The notes beneath the pieces were generated by a model. That model worked only from the letters and a program-made list of their open reading frames with translations, was not told the DNA's origin and did no database searches. Positions 50,511 through 60,538 of a stretch of 64,000 nucleotides of DNA are shown piece after piece (the first letter of the stretch is position 1; each line of letters begins with the position of its first letter). The stretch is from Trochalopteron elliotii (lineage: Eukaryota > Chordata > Aves > Passeriformes > Leiothrichidae): NCBI GenBank assembly GCA_024734555.1, contig JANPWX010000072.1, positions 3,506,420-3,570,419 on the forward strand, in the 5' to 3' direction. The translations under genes and the position numbers were made by a program.

Positions 50511-51827
50511 AGGCTTAGGATTGGGAAGGGCAGGGATGTTGCTGTTTGCTACCTGTGACCAGCAAGCAGTACTGTTAGGTTACGTGTTGGCAGGGCAGCT
50601 TAATTGCCTTACACATTAATTTATGGTACTGCTGTAGTACACAAAATGTGCAACTATGTTATTGCGTAAAACTTGTCATGTCACATCTGCATGAAAACCG
50701 TTAATAAATTTAAATTATTACTTCTTACTACTATACTGTTATAGTTTTAATTGGAAGAAACGTAATTTATAGGCCTTAAGTAGCTAATTACGAGGTTTTT
50801 GAATCTAAGGAGATAAGTCATAGCAAAACTAAAAAGTCTGGTTTCACCTATGGGTTTTCAGCTAGAATTCACTGTTTTGGTGAACAGAAAATTAATTATT
50901 CTGTTAATTAGTTGCATAAGCTTTTGCAGTGTGCATGGGGTTGGTTTGCCTTTTTTTTTTCAGGCACTGTTTTTTTGTTCATTTTCCCTTACATAAGTGT
51001 CCTGAAGTTGTAGCTTTATCTCATAAATGCTTATTTCTGTGTGACACATGCTGCCACTTGTGACACGCAAGAGATACAGTTTCAGAATGTTTTCTGAAAA
51101 AGAAGAAGAGCTCTAGCAGCCATTTGCTCTTCCTGACCTTATTCCCTCAAGCAAGAGCACTGCTGAATGCAACAAAGACGAGATAAAGTAATTTATGTTT
51201 TGGAGGGAATCGGATTTCAGAGAGGTTTCTTGAGCAAGTCCTCATTCTTGTTCTCTAGCCATGGCTTGCCTTGCCCTGCCTGGCCCCTGCTCCCTTGCTC
51301 CAAACCTGGAAGTGGTCTCAATCACCTGCTTGCTGTACCTTGAAGCCTTATTGTGTATTGTGAGACAGCAGGACAAGTGGAGGAGAATTGATTCTTTGAA
51401 TCTCAGTCTTCCCTGTAGCCTTCTGTGTACTGAACTGTCTCTGCCCTCCCATGCTGTTGGGAGCCACTCCTCTCCTCTCCTTTCAGAAGACCAAAGGTCT
51501 CACTTGGCTTACCAATATAGAGCTGAGGTAATTCCATTCTCAGCTGCTTACCTCGTCTCTCTTTCAGAGACTGATGTTTCCACAGCGGGTCTGGCTTTAT
51601 TTTTGTTTTGTTCTTTTTTTTAATTTTATTTTTTTTCCTTCTTTTGCCAGTAAGTGAGATTCTTTGTGATTTACCTCTGGATTTCCTCATCTTCATGTTC
51701 TACATAATTTCTTAACTTTTTAGAACTTTGCAATTGATCGTTCCATATGAAATGCATGATTGAAAAGTTAAGGCTGCAAAATCAAGTACAAAAAAATTAA
51801 GAAAAACCTCTTTTTTGCTTGCCTGTG

Positions 51828-51885
51828 TAGCCTTATATGTATATATATTTAAATAAAAATAGGTAAGTAAGTAAGTATAAGGCTA
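51828..51885 (+). repeat. 10-bp-arm stem-loop with (GTAA)n in the loop
   Basis: TAGCCTTATA (51828-51837) and TATAAGGCTA (51876-51885) are exact reverse complements. The 38-nt loop is AT-rich and ends in three GTAA-type units. The loop is too large and the stem too short for a convincing pre-microRNA. Confidence 0.55.
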
Positions 51886-52715
51886 TAAAGGCCTGTAATG
51901 TATATGAGTGTTTTTCCTCCCTCAGAATCCTGCTGGATTCTCTGCACAGCATCTGCAGTAAAGGCTGATGGCAGCTGTAATCACAGTTATCTAATATGTG
52001 GCCACATCCCCTTTCCACCCCAGTGTTTGGATCCTGGTTTGAGCACCCATCCAATGCAGATGGAAATCAACAGTGAATTTATCTACAAGTACTGCAGAAC
52101 ATACACAAACTGGCATTGTGAGCCTGAAATTGCCCAGATGCATACAGGCTGACATTAAAAATGCAGAAGTTACTTTTCTGACACCCAAGTGATTCTACTT
52201 CACAGTTCCATCTGTTTTTCCAAAGTATATGATGATACAGCTTCTGCACACTGCATTTAATGGCTGTCTGCATTGGCTGAACACATTTTGACACAGAATA
52301 ACATTTTTCTCCTGGGCCCATTCCTTAGGAATGGATAGCCCACTTGTGCTAAAACTTTAAATTAGGAACAAATCATCCTGAAACAGGCGCCAGACATGGA
52401 TTATTTCAACTGAGACACTTGCAAAAGCAAAAATATGCTCATGAGTGAAGAAGAGAGCTTAGGATGGATGTTGTTAACCTGAGCTGCAACTGATGATACC
52501 AGTATCAAATACTGCACTTCTGCAGCACCCTCAGGGGGGTTGGTTTTGACTCTGTGTTCTAAGTGGTCATGACCATGTGCTTGCCTTTGGTCTTTCAAGT
52601 GACTGTTTCACTCCTGTAATCTTCAAATAGACTGTCCCACAGCCCGGTGTGCCATACATACACAGCCCTCTTCACCCTTCACATAAGTTCCAGACCACTG
52701 TTTTGTGACTACCTT

Positions 52716-52731
52716 AAAAAAAAAAAAAAAA
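52716..52731 (+). repeat. Poly-A run (16 A)
   Basis: Uninterrupted run of 16 A with no recognised retroposon body upstream. Confidence 0.9.
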
Positions 52732-53649
52732 GCCTCAGTCAATGTCTTGAGAATTCCAGAATGCTAAATGATGAGGTTTTCGTACAGCTGGATATTTTTT
52801 TAGAGAGACATTTCTACCATTTCTATTGTTACAGCAGTTTTCTATATTCTGTGTGTCTATTTAAAAAAGGTAAAAATTAAAAAAATATTATGCTCTGTTC
52901 CCACAATATTGTGTTTATTCAACCAAAGTGTTGAGTGTTAGTGATATGAATGAGAAAAAAGAGCTACTAGTAATGAAAATATTTAAGGATTTGATTTGCC
53001 ACTATTTATGTGTTCTTAAGTTTGAAAGGAAAAACAAGTTTATATTCTGAATACAAGTAATGCTTCTTGCTGATTTTCAGCAGCTCACATGCTTGTCTGC
53101 CCTGCTTAATGTAGGACTAAATTGGTCTGAGAAAGGAAAGTAAAAAAAAAAGTTCAATGAGTGTCAAGCCTTTTTCCTTTTTCATCCCTCATTTCTCAAC
53201 CTTTTTATTCTGAAAATGATGAAAAGTCAAATTTGCTTGTTTTCCTCATTGATTTACACTTAATCAAATCCTTTTGTAAAGAAAATAAATAACTAAATAG
53301 CTAGCTAAAAAAACCCCTCTAGTCCTCAGCTGTTTTTGGTGCATGGAAATTTAATCTAACTTTGCTTGAGTATGTCCCAGTGAATTGCTGTTGTACTGTG
53401 GTGTTTTCTGCTTTACCCAAGGAGGAAAAACAATTCAGAACAAAATATGGATACTTGATTCAAGTGCGTATCAGGTGGCTGCCCTATATATTTTATAGGC
53501 TTGTATTATAAATTAAATGACATGGTGGTGAAAGTCTCCTGTTTCCTTAGAGGACCATAAGGAGAAATCTTGCAGACCCACAGAAGATACCTGCAGATTT
53601 AATGGTGGCTACCTGATATACTACACCTACAACATTTATAGTAAAAGTT

Positions 53650-53670
53650 GTATTTCTTGATTGTTTTTAG
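53650..53670 (+). other. SEMA5A: SEMA5A splice acceptor, coding exon 2
   Basis: A pyrimidine-rich stretch (ttgattgtttttag at its end) leads to AG at 53669-53670. The exon frame that follows is continuous with the upstream coding exon and gives a conserved SEMA5A peptide, which supports the junction. Confidence 0.88.
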
Positions 53671-53770
53671 AAATTGCCCCTTGGCTACACATGTTCAAAG
53701 CAGAAGATGCTGTGGACTTCTCGCAGTTAACATTTGACCCAGGACAAAAAGAGCTTATTGCTGGAGCAAG
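53671..53770 (+). CDS. SEMA5A: SEMA5A second coding exon: start of Sema domain
   Basis: This 100-nt exon is bounded by a canonical acceptor (ttgtttttag) and donor (GCAAG|gtgaga). Joined to the previous exon in phase 1 it completes a GAA codon and reads EIAPWLHMF, then residues 57-71 VDFSQLTFDPGQKEL, then IAGA plus two bases of an arginine codon (phase 2 exit). The block is the first strand region of the Sema beta-propeller. From memory it agrees with mammalian SEMA5A at nearly every position, whereas SEMA5B reads more like DFSQLALDPSGNQLIVGAR, so SEMA5A is the better call. The frame has no stop. The next residues expected, NYLFRL, are not found in the remaining 10 kb, so the following exon lies outside the window. 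Predicted location of the product is the cell-surface extracellular side. Confidence 0.92.
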
Positions 53771-56257
53771 GTGAGAAATCTATTTCATTTTTTGTGTTGC
53801 ACCAGACTGGATTTTTTTCTTTGTTGATAAGCAGTATTTAGCCAAATTCCAATATCAGTGTGCTCTTGTGTGACTCCCCTGCCTTCTAGACCCACGAAAC
53901 TGAATGTTATTTATGTTCATTTCTCTTATTCCTGTTACAAGATGGACTGCCTGCCTGGTATCAAGGTTTTTAATACCTTACACTATTCTAATTTTTAAGA
54001 GGACTGTCCTGGAGTACACAATCTTTATGTGCATACGGTAGAACAAGCAGGTGCTGCATGGCAGTGTGACAAAATTTACCATTGCATGAAGCTTAGGATG
54101 ATCCCAAACTTGGCTACACCATGTGGGATGTTTCTGTATTGGAATGTTTCTAATAATTATTCACTGTAAAGCCAGGAGCTATCTGTTTAAAGACTGCAGA
54201 ATTAGTGATAAAGTTGGTGATAGTCACTGTTTGCACAGTAGGAGAGCACTCTGCAAGCTGTGATCAACAGTGACACTGTCTTAGATGTCAACATTGAAGC
54301 ACTGACAGTCCTTGAGCAGTATTTTTCTTTTCCTCTTAGGATATGAGATGTAGTAAAACATCTTGGTTTGCCAAAAAAATTCAATCATCTAAACTTATTA
54401 TTCACACCTGCCTTCTGAATATATTTTACTTTTGAATTAACAAAGTTCTAGTCACTTCAGTTATCTGTTAGCCTTAGCATTGGGATATATTTCTGTTTCC
54501 CAGTGAGCTTCTTAGCTGAAAATGAGGTTCAAAATGCAGTCATAAAATGCACTGCAAGAAAACTTTTTTCCATGTGCCAGTGGAAGTTGCTTATCTACAG
54601 GGGAAAACTTTCTGAGTGTGGAAATAGGTATGTGCATGTGTATACATATTTGTATATCTTTGGCCCACATGAAGTGGGATATTCTGTGCCTTGATGTTGA
54701 TTTTTCAGTTCTGTAAGCTACCCAATGAAACAAGGTGTGACGTTACCAACTGCTGCTACTCTGTAAGGACTGTCACCGTAAGTTGTCTGAGCCTCTACTC
54801 AGGCCCCATGAAAATGTGCTTTGGATCAGTGCACTCTGTACAGCTATCCCAATAGCTGTTAAAAAAAAAAAAAAGAAAAAAATAATACTTTTCCCTCCTT
54901 CCTCTCCTATTTTATTCCCCATATTGTTAATCTGGAGTCCAAATCTGAGCAAAAAACAAGCTCATTTAAACCGGTGCTTTTAATGAAGCCTTTTGAATCA
55001 CTGTGGGATAAGCTTTGGATCATTTTGTTGAATAAGCAGTGGCTACAAAAAAACACCAGCTGGTAATTCTGCTTTTTGAAAAAGATCCCATACGTCAAAA
55101 GATTTTTTTTTCTCTTATCAGTTAATGATGCTTTATGTCTCTGGTTCTGACCAAAATTAAAAAAATAAAAATATTCAGGGTTATTAAAATTACAACAGCA
55201 ATTTTATTTTATACAGTTCAGTATAGTTGGCTGTTATTTGTTCATAGAAGATACTGATTTTCCCTTTACTTATTCTTCATTTCCATTCTAAATTTTAACC
55301 TTTCTGGTGTTGTATTTGGCCATGGAGATCTTCCTTTAGAATAACTAAACTTGCCAGCAATTTCTCTGACTGTATGTATTATTGATATCAGTACATCCTT
55401 TTCACTACACACCTTCCTGTTCTTTGGGCATTGTGCCCCACAAGTTGTTGTACATCATGGGGTCCTAGATTCAGGAGCTAGCAACCAGTTGGCAGGGTGC
55501 TGTAGTCCCAAAACTGCAAGTGTCGATCATACTGATAATCTTACTGATTACACACCTTCTTCATATAGTCCCCACTGCAGGTAGACCAAATCCATTCACT
55601 GTGACTATCATGTCAAGTTCTCTCCTTATTTGCAGGAATGGTTTTTGTAGCCTTTCATAGTCTCAAATAGCCATATTGATTTTTTCCCCCTTAATGGGCT
55701 GTTTTTAGTTACCTTTCACCAAGAGCCATCTGAACAGAGCATTAATATTACCACACTTTTGCTATGGCCTGTGGACAAAATTTTAGTACAAATTTCTTGA
55801 ACATCTGCCTCACTGGATTCACATATTCGAAGAGCCATTCAAAGAATTCATTTTCTGTCCTAAACAATAACTGTGCTCTTGTGAAGACAGCGAAGAGAAT
55901 GCACTGTTAATTCATTCTTCCTGATGAAGTATCTTTTGATATGTAGTTATCTCCCTTAGAATATTTCAACTTTTTTTACTATTGTCTTCTTGTACTAACA
56001 CTTCAATACTGAAAAACTAATAACCATGTGTAGTGTGATTTCAGTAAGATTTGAACAGTGAAAAGTTCCTGTTCAGTTGTGAAAATAATAATTTGTAGCC
56101 TTCTAGCATGGACTTCTCTTTGCTACCCAGTAGCAAAGAGACAGAAAATGGGCAATGGGGCACAGACAAAGGTACAAATATCTTATATTATTCTATACAC
56201 TGCCAAGAGAAGTACTCACGTTATTATTTATTTGTCCCACATTCACACAAGAACAGG
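53771..56257 (+). other. SEMA5A intron after coding exon 2, proximal part
   Basis: The intron begins with a canonical donor (gtgaga) in phase 2. Apart from an A-run at 54861-54882, nothing is recognised in this stretch. Confidence 0.55.
54861..54882 (+). repeat. Poly-A tract A14-G-A7
   Basis: A-rich mononucleotide tract in the intron after coding exon 2. No retroposon was recognised next to it. Confidence 0.88.
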
Positions 56258-57329
56258 TGTACTGGGTTTGCATGGCAAGCCTCTGGTATGGAAGGGGGCT
56301 ACAGGGATGGCTTCTGTGAGAAGCTGCTGGGAGCTTCCCCCATGTCTGGCAGAGCAAATGCCAGCTGGCTCCAAGACAGATGTGCTGCAGGTCAAGGCTG
56401 AGCCCATCAGCCTCTGTGATAACATATTTAAGAAGGTATAAAAGTTATTGAGCATAAATAATTATGCCCACAGAGGAAAGGAGTGAAAAACTGTGAGAGA
56501 AACAGCCTTGCAGACATGAAAGTTAATGGAGAAGACAGGGGAGGAGATGCTCCAGATTCTGGAGCTCAAATTCCCCTGCAGCCCAAGGCGCAGACCATGG
56601 TGAAGCAGCTGCCTGTGGAGATCCATGGATATGCAGAGATCCACCTGCAGCCCATGGAGGAAACCCATGCTGGTGCAGGAGGATACCCCAAGCTGTGACC
56701 CTGTGGGAAGCTCACCCTGGCAAGACCTGTGGCCCATGGAGAGAGGAGCCCACACTGGAGCAGGTTTGCTGGCAGGACTTGTGGCCCTGTGAGGGAAACC
56801 AGCAGTCTCTTCCTCAGGGACTGCACCCTGTTGAAGGGATCTGTTCTGGAGCAGTCTGCAGTAGAAAACTGCAGACTATGGGAATGATCCATGTTGGAGA
56901 AATCCCTGGAGTCCCCATGCTTGAGCAGGGGAAGGACTCCTCTTCCTGAGATGGAATAATGAGACAAACAGTATGTGATGAACTGAACATAACCCCCATT
57001 TCCCTGTCCCCTTGTGACACTGGCAGGGAGGAGGTAAAGAATCAGGAATAAAGTTAAGCCTGGGAAGGAGGGAGGAATGGGGGGAAAGTGTTTTTAAGAT
57101 TTCTCTTACTTCTCTTATTCTACTCTGATCTTGATTGGTAATAAATTTAATTAATTTCTTTAAGTTGTTTCTATTTTGCCCATGAAGGTAATCAATGAGT
57201 GATCTCTCCCTGTCCTTATCTCAACTCATGCACCTTTTGTTATATTTTCCTTTCCTGTCCAGTTGAGGAGGGGAGTGATAGAACAGTTTTGATGAGAACC
57301 TGGTCTTCAACCAGAGTCAGCCCACCCCA
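56258..57329 (+). mobile_element. Solo LTR of an endogenous retrovirus, songbird type
   Basis: The stretch runs from tgtactgggtttgcatggca to gtcagcccacccca, giving TG...CA ends and a length near 1.07 kb. Its sections match, in order, an abundant LTR I know from passerine genomes: a head with ctgtgagaagctgctgggag, a region of loosely repeated ~30-bp units built on 'cccatggag...ggagcagg' (about 56560-56940), a section tgatgaactgaacataaccc, a tail ttgattggtaataaattt with the polyadenylation hexamer AATAAA at about 57141-57146, then gtgatctctccctgtcctta and gttgaggaggggagtgatag. A TATAAAA lies at 56437-56443 and may serve as the LTR promoter. There is no second LTR and no gag, pol or env sequence, so it is a solo LTR left by recombination. 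A 5-bp target duplication is not evident. The family class (ERVL or ERVK) is not certain. Confidence 0.82.
56853..56877. repeat. 10-bp-arm hairpin inside the LTR
   Basis: AGTCTGCAGT (56853-56862) and ACTGCAGACT (56868-56877) are exact reverse complements around a 5-nt loop. In the LTR family this position belongs to one of the ~30-bp repeat units, so the hairpin may be a private mutation of this copy. Confidence 0.7.
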
Positions 57330-59421
57330 TCTTTGCACCTTCAGGATTCTGCTTTAGTAAGATGCTGGTATCCTAAACTAGAGGAGTGTTTTTTCACAGC
57401 CAAAAGTTGTATTCTGGCTCACCTTACATTTATAATTGACTTTCCCCACCTTAATGTCTTTACAAATTCCTCTGTCTTAGAAATCAAAGAATTCTGAAAG
57501 TTTGACACTATTGGAAATTTTTAAATCCCCTTTCCATTATTGATATCCACAGCAGGTGACTTTTTTTCATTTATGAAGTTCTACACCCTCTAAAGAGATT
57601 TATGATTTGTCTTACTGAGAATGGTAGCAAAGATCCCAGCTGGGATCCAGACTGCATTCCTTTTGGGAGCTGCCAATATCATGCAGCTATGTGGAAAGAC
57701 AGATAGGATCCTATGATACCCCAAAAGGTGTCTCCCAGAGTAATAGAGAAATTTTGATCTCTTTGCACAAGGTTCTTTGGAGACTTTAAATTGTGCTAGT
57801 GTGTACTATTCTGTTTATATATGCTTGAACAAGGTTTAAAGAAATTAGTTAGAAATTTAAGGAAGGACTGCTAAAAGGCAGATGAAAAGAGGTTTGGAAT
57901 TGTAGTGCAGGATAACAAGGGCTGAGTGTGTGCACAGCACCTGCCCATAAATCCATCAGCAGGTACATCTAGAAAAGGATGTAGCAGTATAAATAGAGCA
58001 GCAGTGTTGAACAGAAAATGAGATAGTTTAAGTTGGCCATGAGTAATTTAGTCAAGAAACAATTAGTTTTGTCACATTTTGCTGAGGCAAACAAAATAAG
58101 AACAGAAATAATTTTGATATAGATGTCTCTAAAAATATGCAAGGGACTTTATTCTATAGTATTCACCATAGCAGGCAATAAATGGGAAGTATGTCCTGTA
58201 TTGCTAAGATTAGTCTTGCTTGTCCAGTTTGGGAAATAAAGGTGGTCTTCTGATGTCTGTGGACATTCTGTTGCTGTGCAAAAATAGATGGTTTACAAAT
58301 CTGTCTGTCCCCTATCCCTGCCCTCAGCTTCCATAGGTTGTCTTCCACTCCTTGTGAATGGAGTATAACTCATAATCAGCCTATAACTGGCTGATAACTT
58401 TTTTTTTTGTTCTGTAAAACATCCAGTTCTCCTATAGGTATTGAGTTGATTAAGCTGGAGTCTTCTAGCCTTGTTTCAGTTTTCTTACACCATCAGCAGC
58501 AGTCTGTGAATAGTACCACTCCAACAATAGTGTGTGCCTTCACATTATTCATGAAATCCATGCTCCCATGGAACTGTATCTTTAAAATTTGCCCCAGGCA
58601 TTGTTCTTAATATTATATGTGACTTGGCAGAGAAAAATAAATGAGTTCTATTGCAATCTGAAACCTTCTTGGGAATTCATTTGTTTTCTTAGAAAAAAGC
58701 CAACCCATATGGCAGGGCAGAATTTACTTTTACAATTAAGTGGCACCAGCAAAGGATTACTCTCAGGGCATTAGCTCCTCAGTAAGCTCAAGGGAATGAG
58801 AGACTGCTTGTTTATCTTATTCTGCTAAATTCTAATAAAATATTCAGACAAAATATTTCTCTGTGTGTTACTTGGTGGACTGATTTAGCATGTAATAAAA
58901 TATTATAGTGATTTCCGTATTTTGAAATATGAGTAGGCATAAAGTTTCATGGATTTTTCCAAGAACAACCTTGTCTTCTTTGCTGTGTGAAAGTGCTTTG
59001 CCATATGTTTCTTTGGAAAGGTCAGTTGAAGGGGGAGAAGACCAGATTAGGGGAAGGCTGCAATGGTCTATGAATTGACCAGGCAAATTGTGCCTTTTTT
59101 TCTTCCTCATCTCCCGACAATGTATGTAACACATAGAAGCTCTAGTTTTGATAAACCAAAAATTGCTAAAAGTGTTTCATCCATTTTGGCTGAACGAGAG
59201 TCAACAAAAAGCATGTCTGAAACCCAGTAGTTTATGGCAATTTTTTTATTTTTATTTTTTTGTGACTTTTAATTCTTTTTTCTTAGTGGTTTTGTTCAAA
59301 CCGTGAAAGAAGACTTATGTCTATTTTTAAAGGGAAAATGAAGTTATCCTCTTTTCCCATTCCTCCTGTGGAAATTTTGAACTGGTGGCAGCCTGGACGG
59401 AGTTAATTCCTAAAATGTGGA

Positions 59422-59437
59422 TTTTTTTTTTTTTTTT
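59422..59437. repeat. Poly-T run (16 T)
   Basis: Uninterrupted run of 16 T, about 110 bp before the 30-T run. Confidence 0.9.
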
Positions 59438-59544
59438 CTTAGTTCAAGTTATCTAGCCCAACTCTACTTTTAAATGATATAGTTAATATCAGAAATAGAT
59501 CTCAAAGCTATTCAACTTTCTTTTTAATTGCCTAATATATATTT

Positions 59545-59548
<4 letters not shown>

Positions 59549-59578
<30 letters not shown>
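59549..59578. repeat. Poly-T run (30 T)
   Basis: The longest mononucleotide run in the window. It could be a reverse-strand poly-A tail, but no retroposon body was recognised to its right, so it is treated as a simple repeat. Confidence 0.92.
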
Positions 59579-59581
<3 letters not shown>

Positions 59582-59609
59582 TAGAGTATCCTAGTACTGG
59601 TGGCTTTCT

Positions 59610-59830
59610 CCTAAATGTTCTCCTGCAAGTTAATTAAACTTGCTTTTTGGGATTATAACTTGCTTTGAGGTGCTTATTGTCTCAGTCACTCCTTATCTCA
59701 CTGATGAAGGACTGCAACAGTATGGCTTCTCACTTAATTAGATGTGTGTTTGGGAGCATTAATTTGAACCATTACCACAACTTGCCATAATAACAGAAAG
59801 GCAAATTAAAGGATACATTAACAGTGGCTT
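59610..59830. promoter_or_regulatory. Candidate conserved non-coding block
   Basis: High-complexity sequence following the T-runs, with homeodomain-type TAATTAG (59736-59742) and ATTAAT-containing sites and no repeat signature. No conservation could be measured. Confidence 0.22.
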
Positions 59831-60514
59831 AAAGATCTCTAATAAAGAAATAAATAACTACACAGGTCTGCTTTTTGCTGTTGTCTGCTCCCAGCAGGAG
59901 AATCTGAGAGCTTTTTCTTAATAAGGCGCTCTGAGGGCTACATATGCAGGGAGAATACACAGGCAGAGAGAATTGTTGCTCTATTCTCTGAACATCCATC
60001 TGGGTATCACTGCTCATTTAACACTTGGCTCAGGGTAACCAATGTCTGTCCTTCCACTGATTGAACTGAGCTAATCTAATGTAATGTATGGTTTAATGCT
60101 AAATCTGTGAGAAATTATCGTCTTACTGCTGCAGAAAGAAGGAGGTTTTATTCCTCCTACTGTTTGTCTTTCCTACCTTGCTACAGGTTCCTGAATATTT
60201 TTTTAAAGCTTCATACCTCTCCTCCTCGTGCGTGGGTACACTTTGCAGTTTTCTCCTTCTTTGCACCAATGCTGGCAATAGTCTGGTTGCAGAGTGACGC
60301 TAGTCCGTTCAGTAACTCCACAAAAGTCTTTCCTTTTCTTGTGCTGATTTCATGTCTCAGCATTTTAATTAGAGTAGCTGACACAGTGCATCATCACAGG
60401 AGCCCTGAAGTTGACTCAGAGTTAAGAACAAAAGAGAAAGGACTCCTTTATTAGGGGCAAATGGAACTTCTGCCACTGTCATTGCAGTTTATTTTCTTAA
60501 TTTAAAAAAAAAAG

Positions 60515-60538
60515 AAAATATCCAAATTTGGATATTTT
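60515..60538. repeat. 24-bp perfect palindrome containing a CArG-type site
   Basis: AAAATATCCAAA and its exact reverse complement are joined without a spacer. The centre (60522-60531) is CCAAATTTGG, which fits the CC(A/T)6GG consensus bound by serum response factor. An A-run lies just upstream. Confidence 0.85.

Larger units (their letters stand above)
43144..53649 (+). other. SEMA5A first coding intron, distal segment
   Basis: Intron sequence without recognised genes or dated transposons. It holds T-runs (43576-43598, 46033-46046), a short tandem duplication (44032-44072), an imperfect GTT/ATT repeat (49261-49328), a G-rich tract (50488-50510), a stem-loop (51828-51885), a 16-A run (52716-52731) and a CACAATATTGTG palindrome (52902-52913). 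Confidence 0.5.

Noticed and set aside
53671..53770. Assignment to SEMA5B instead of SEMA5A
   Set aside because: The stretch VDFSQLTFDPGQKEL fits SEMA5A; SEMA5B differs at several of these positions.
56566..56967. 133-codon minus-strand frame and overlapping + strand frames
   Set aside because: They lie inside the LTR's repeated units, which keep frames open by repetition; no retroviral protein motif is present.
56253..57334. 5-bp target-site duplication around the LTR
   Set aside because: Flanks acagg and tcttt do not match, so either the ends are misplaced by a few bases or the duplication has decayed.
59549..59578. 30-T run as the tail of a reverse-strand processed pseudogene
   Set aside because: No coding or retroposon sequence was recognised to its right and no target duplication was found.
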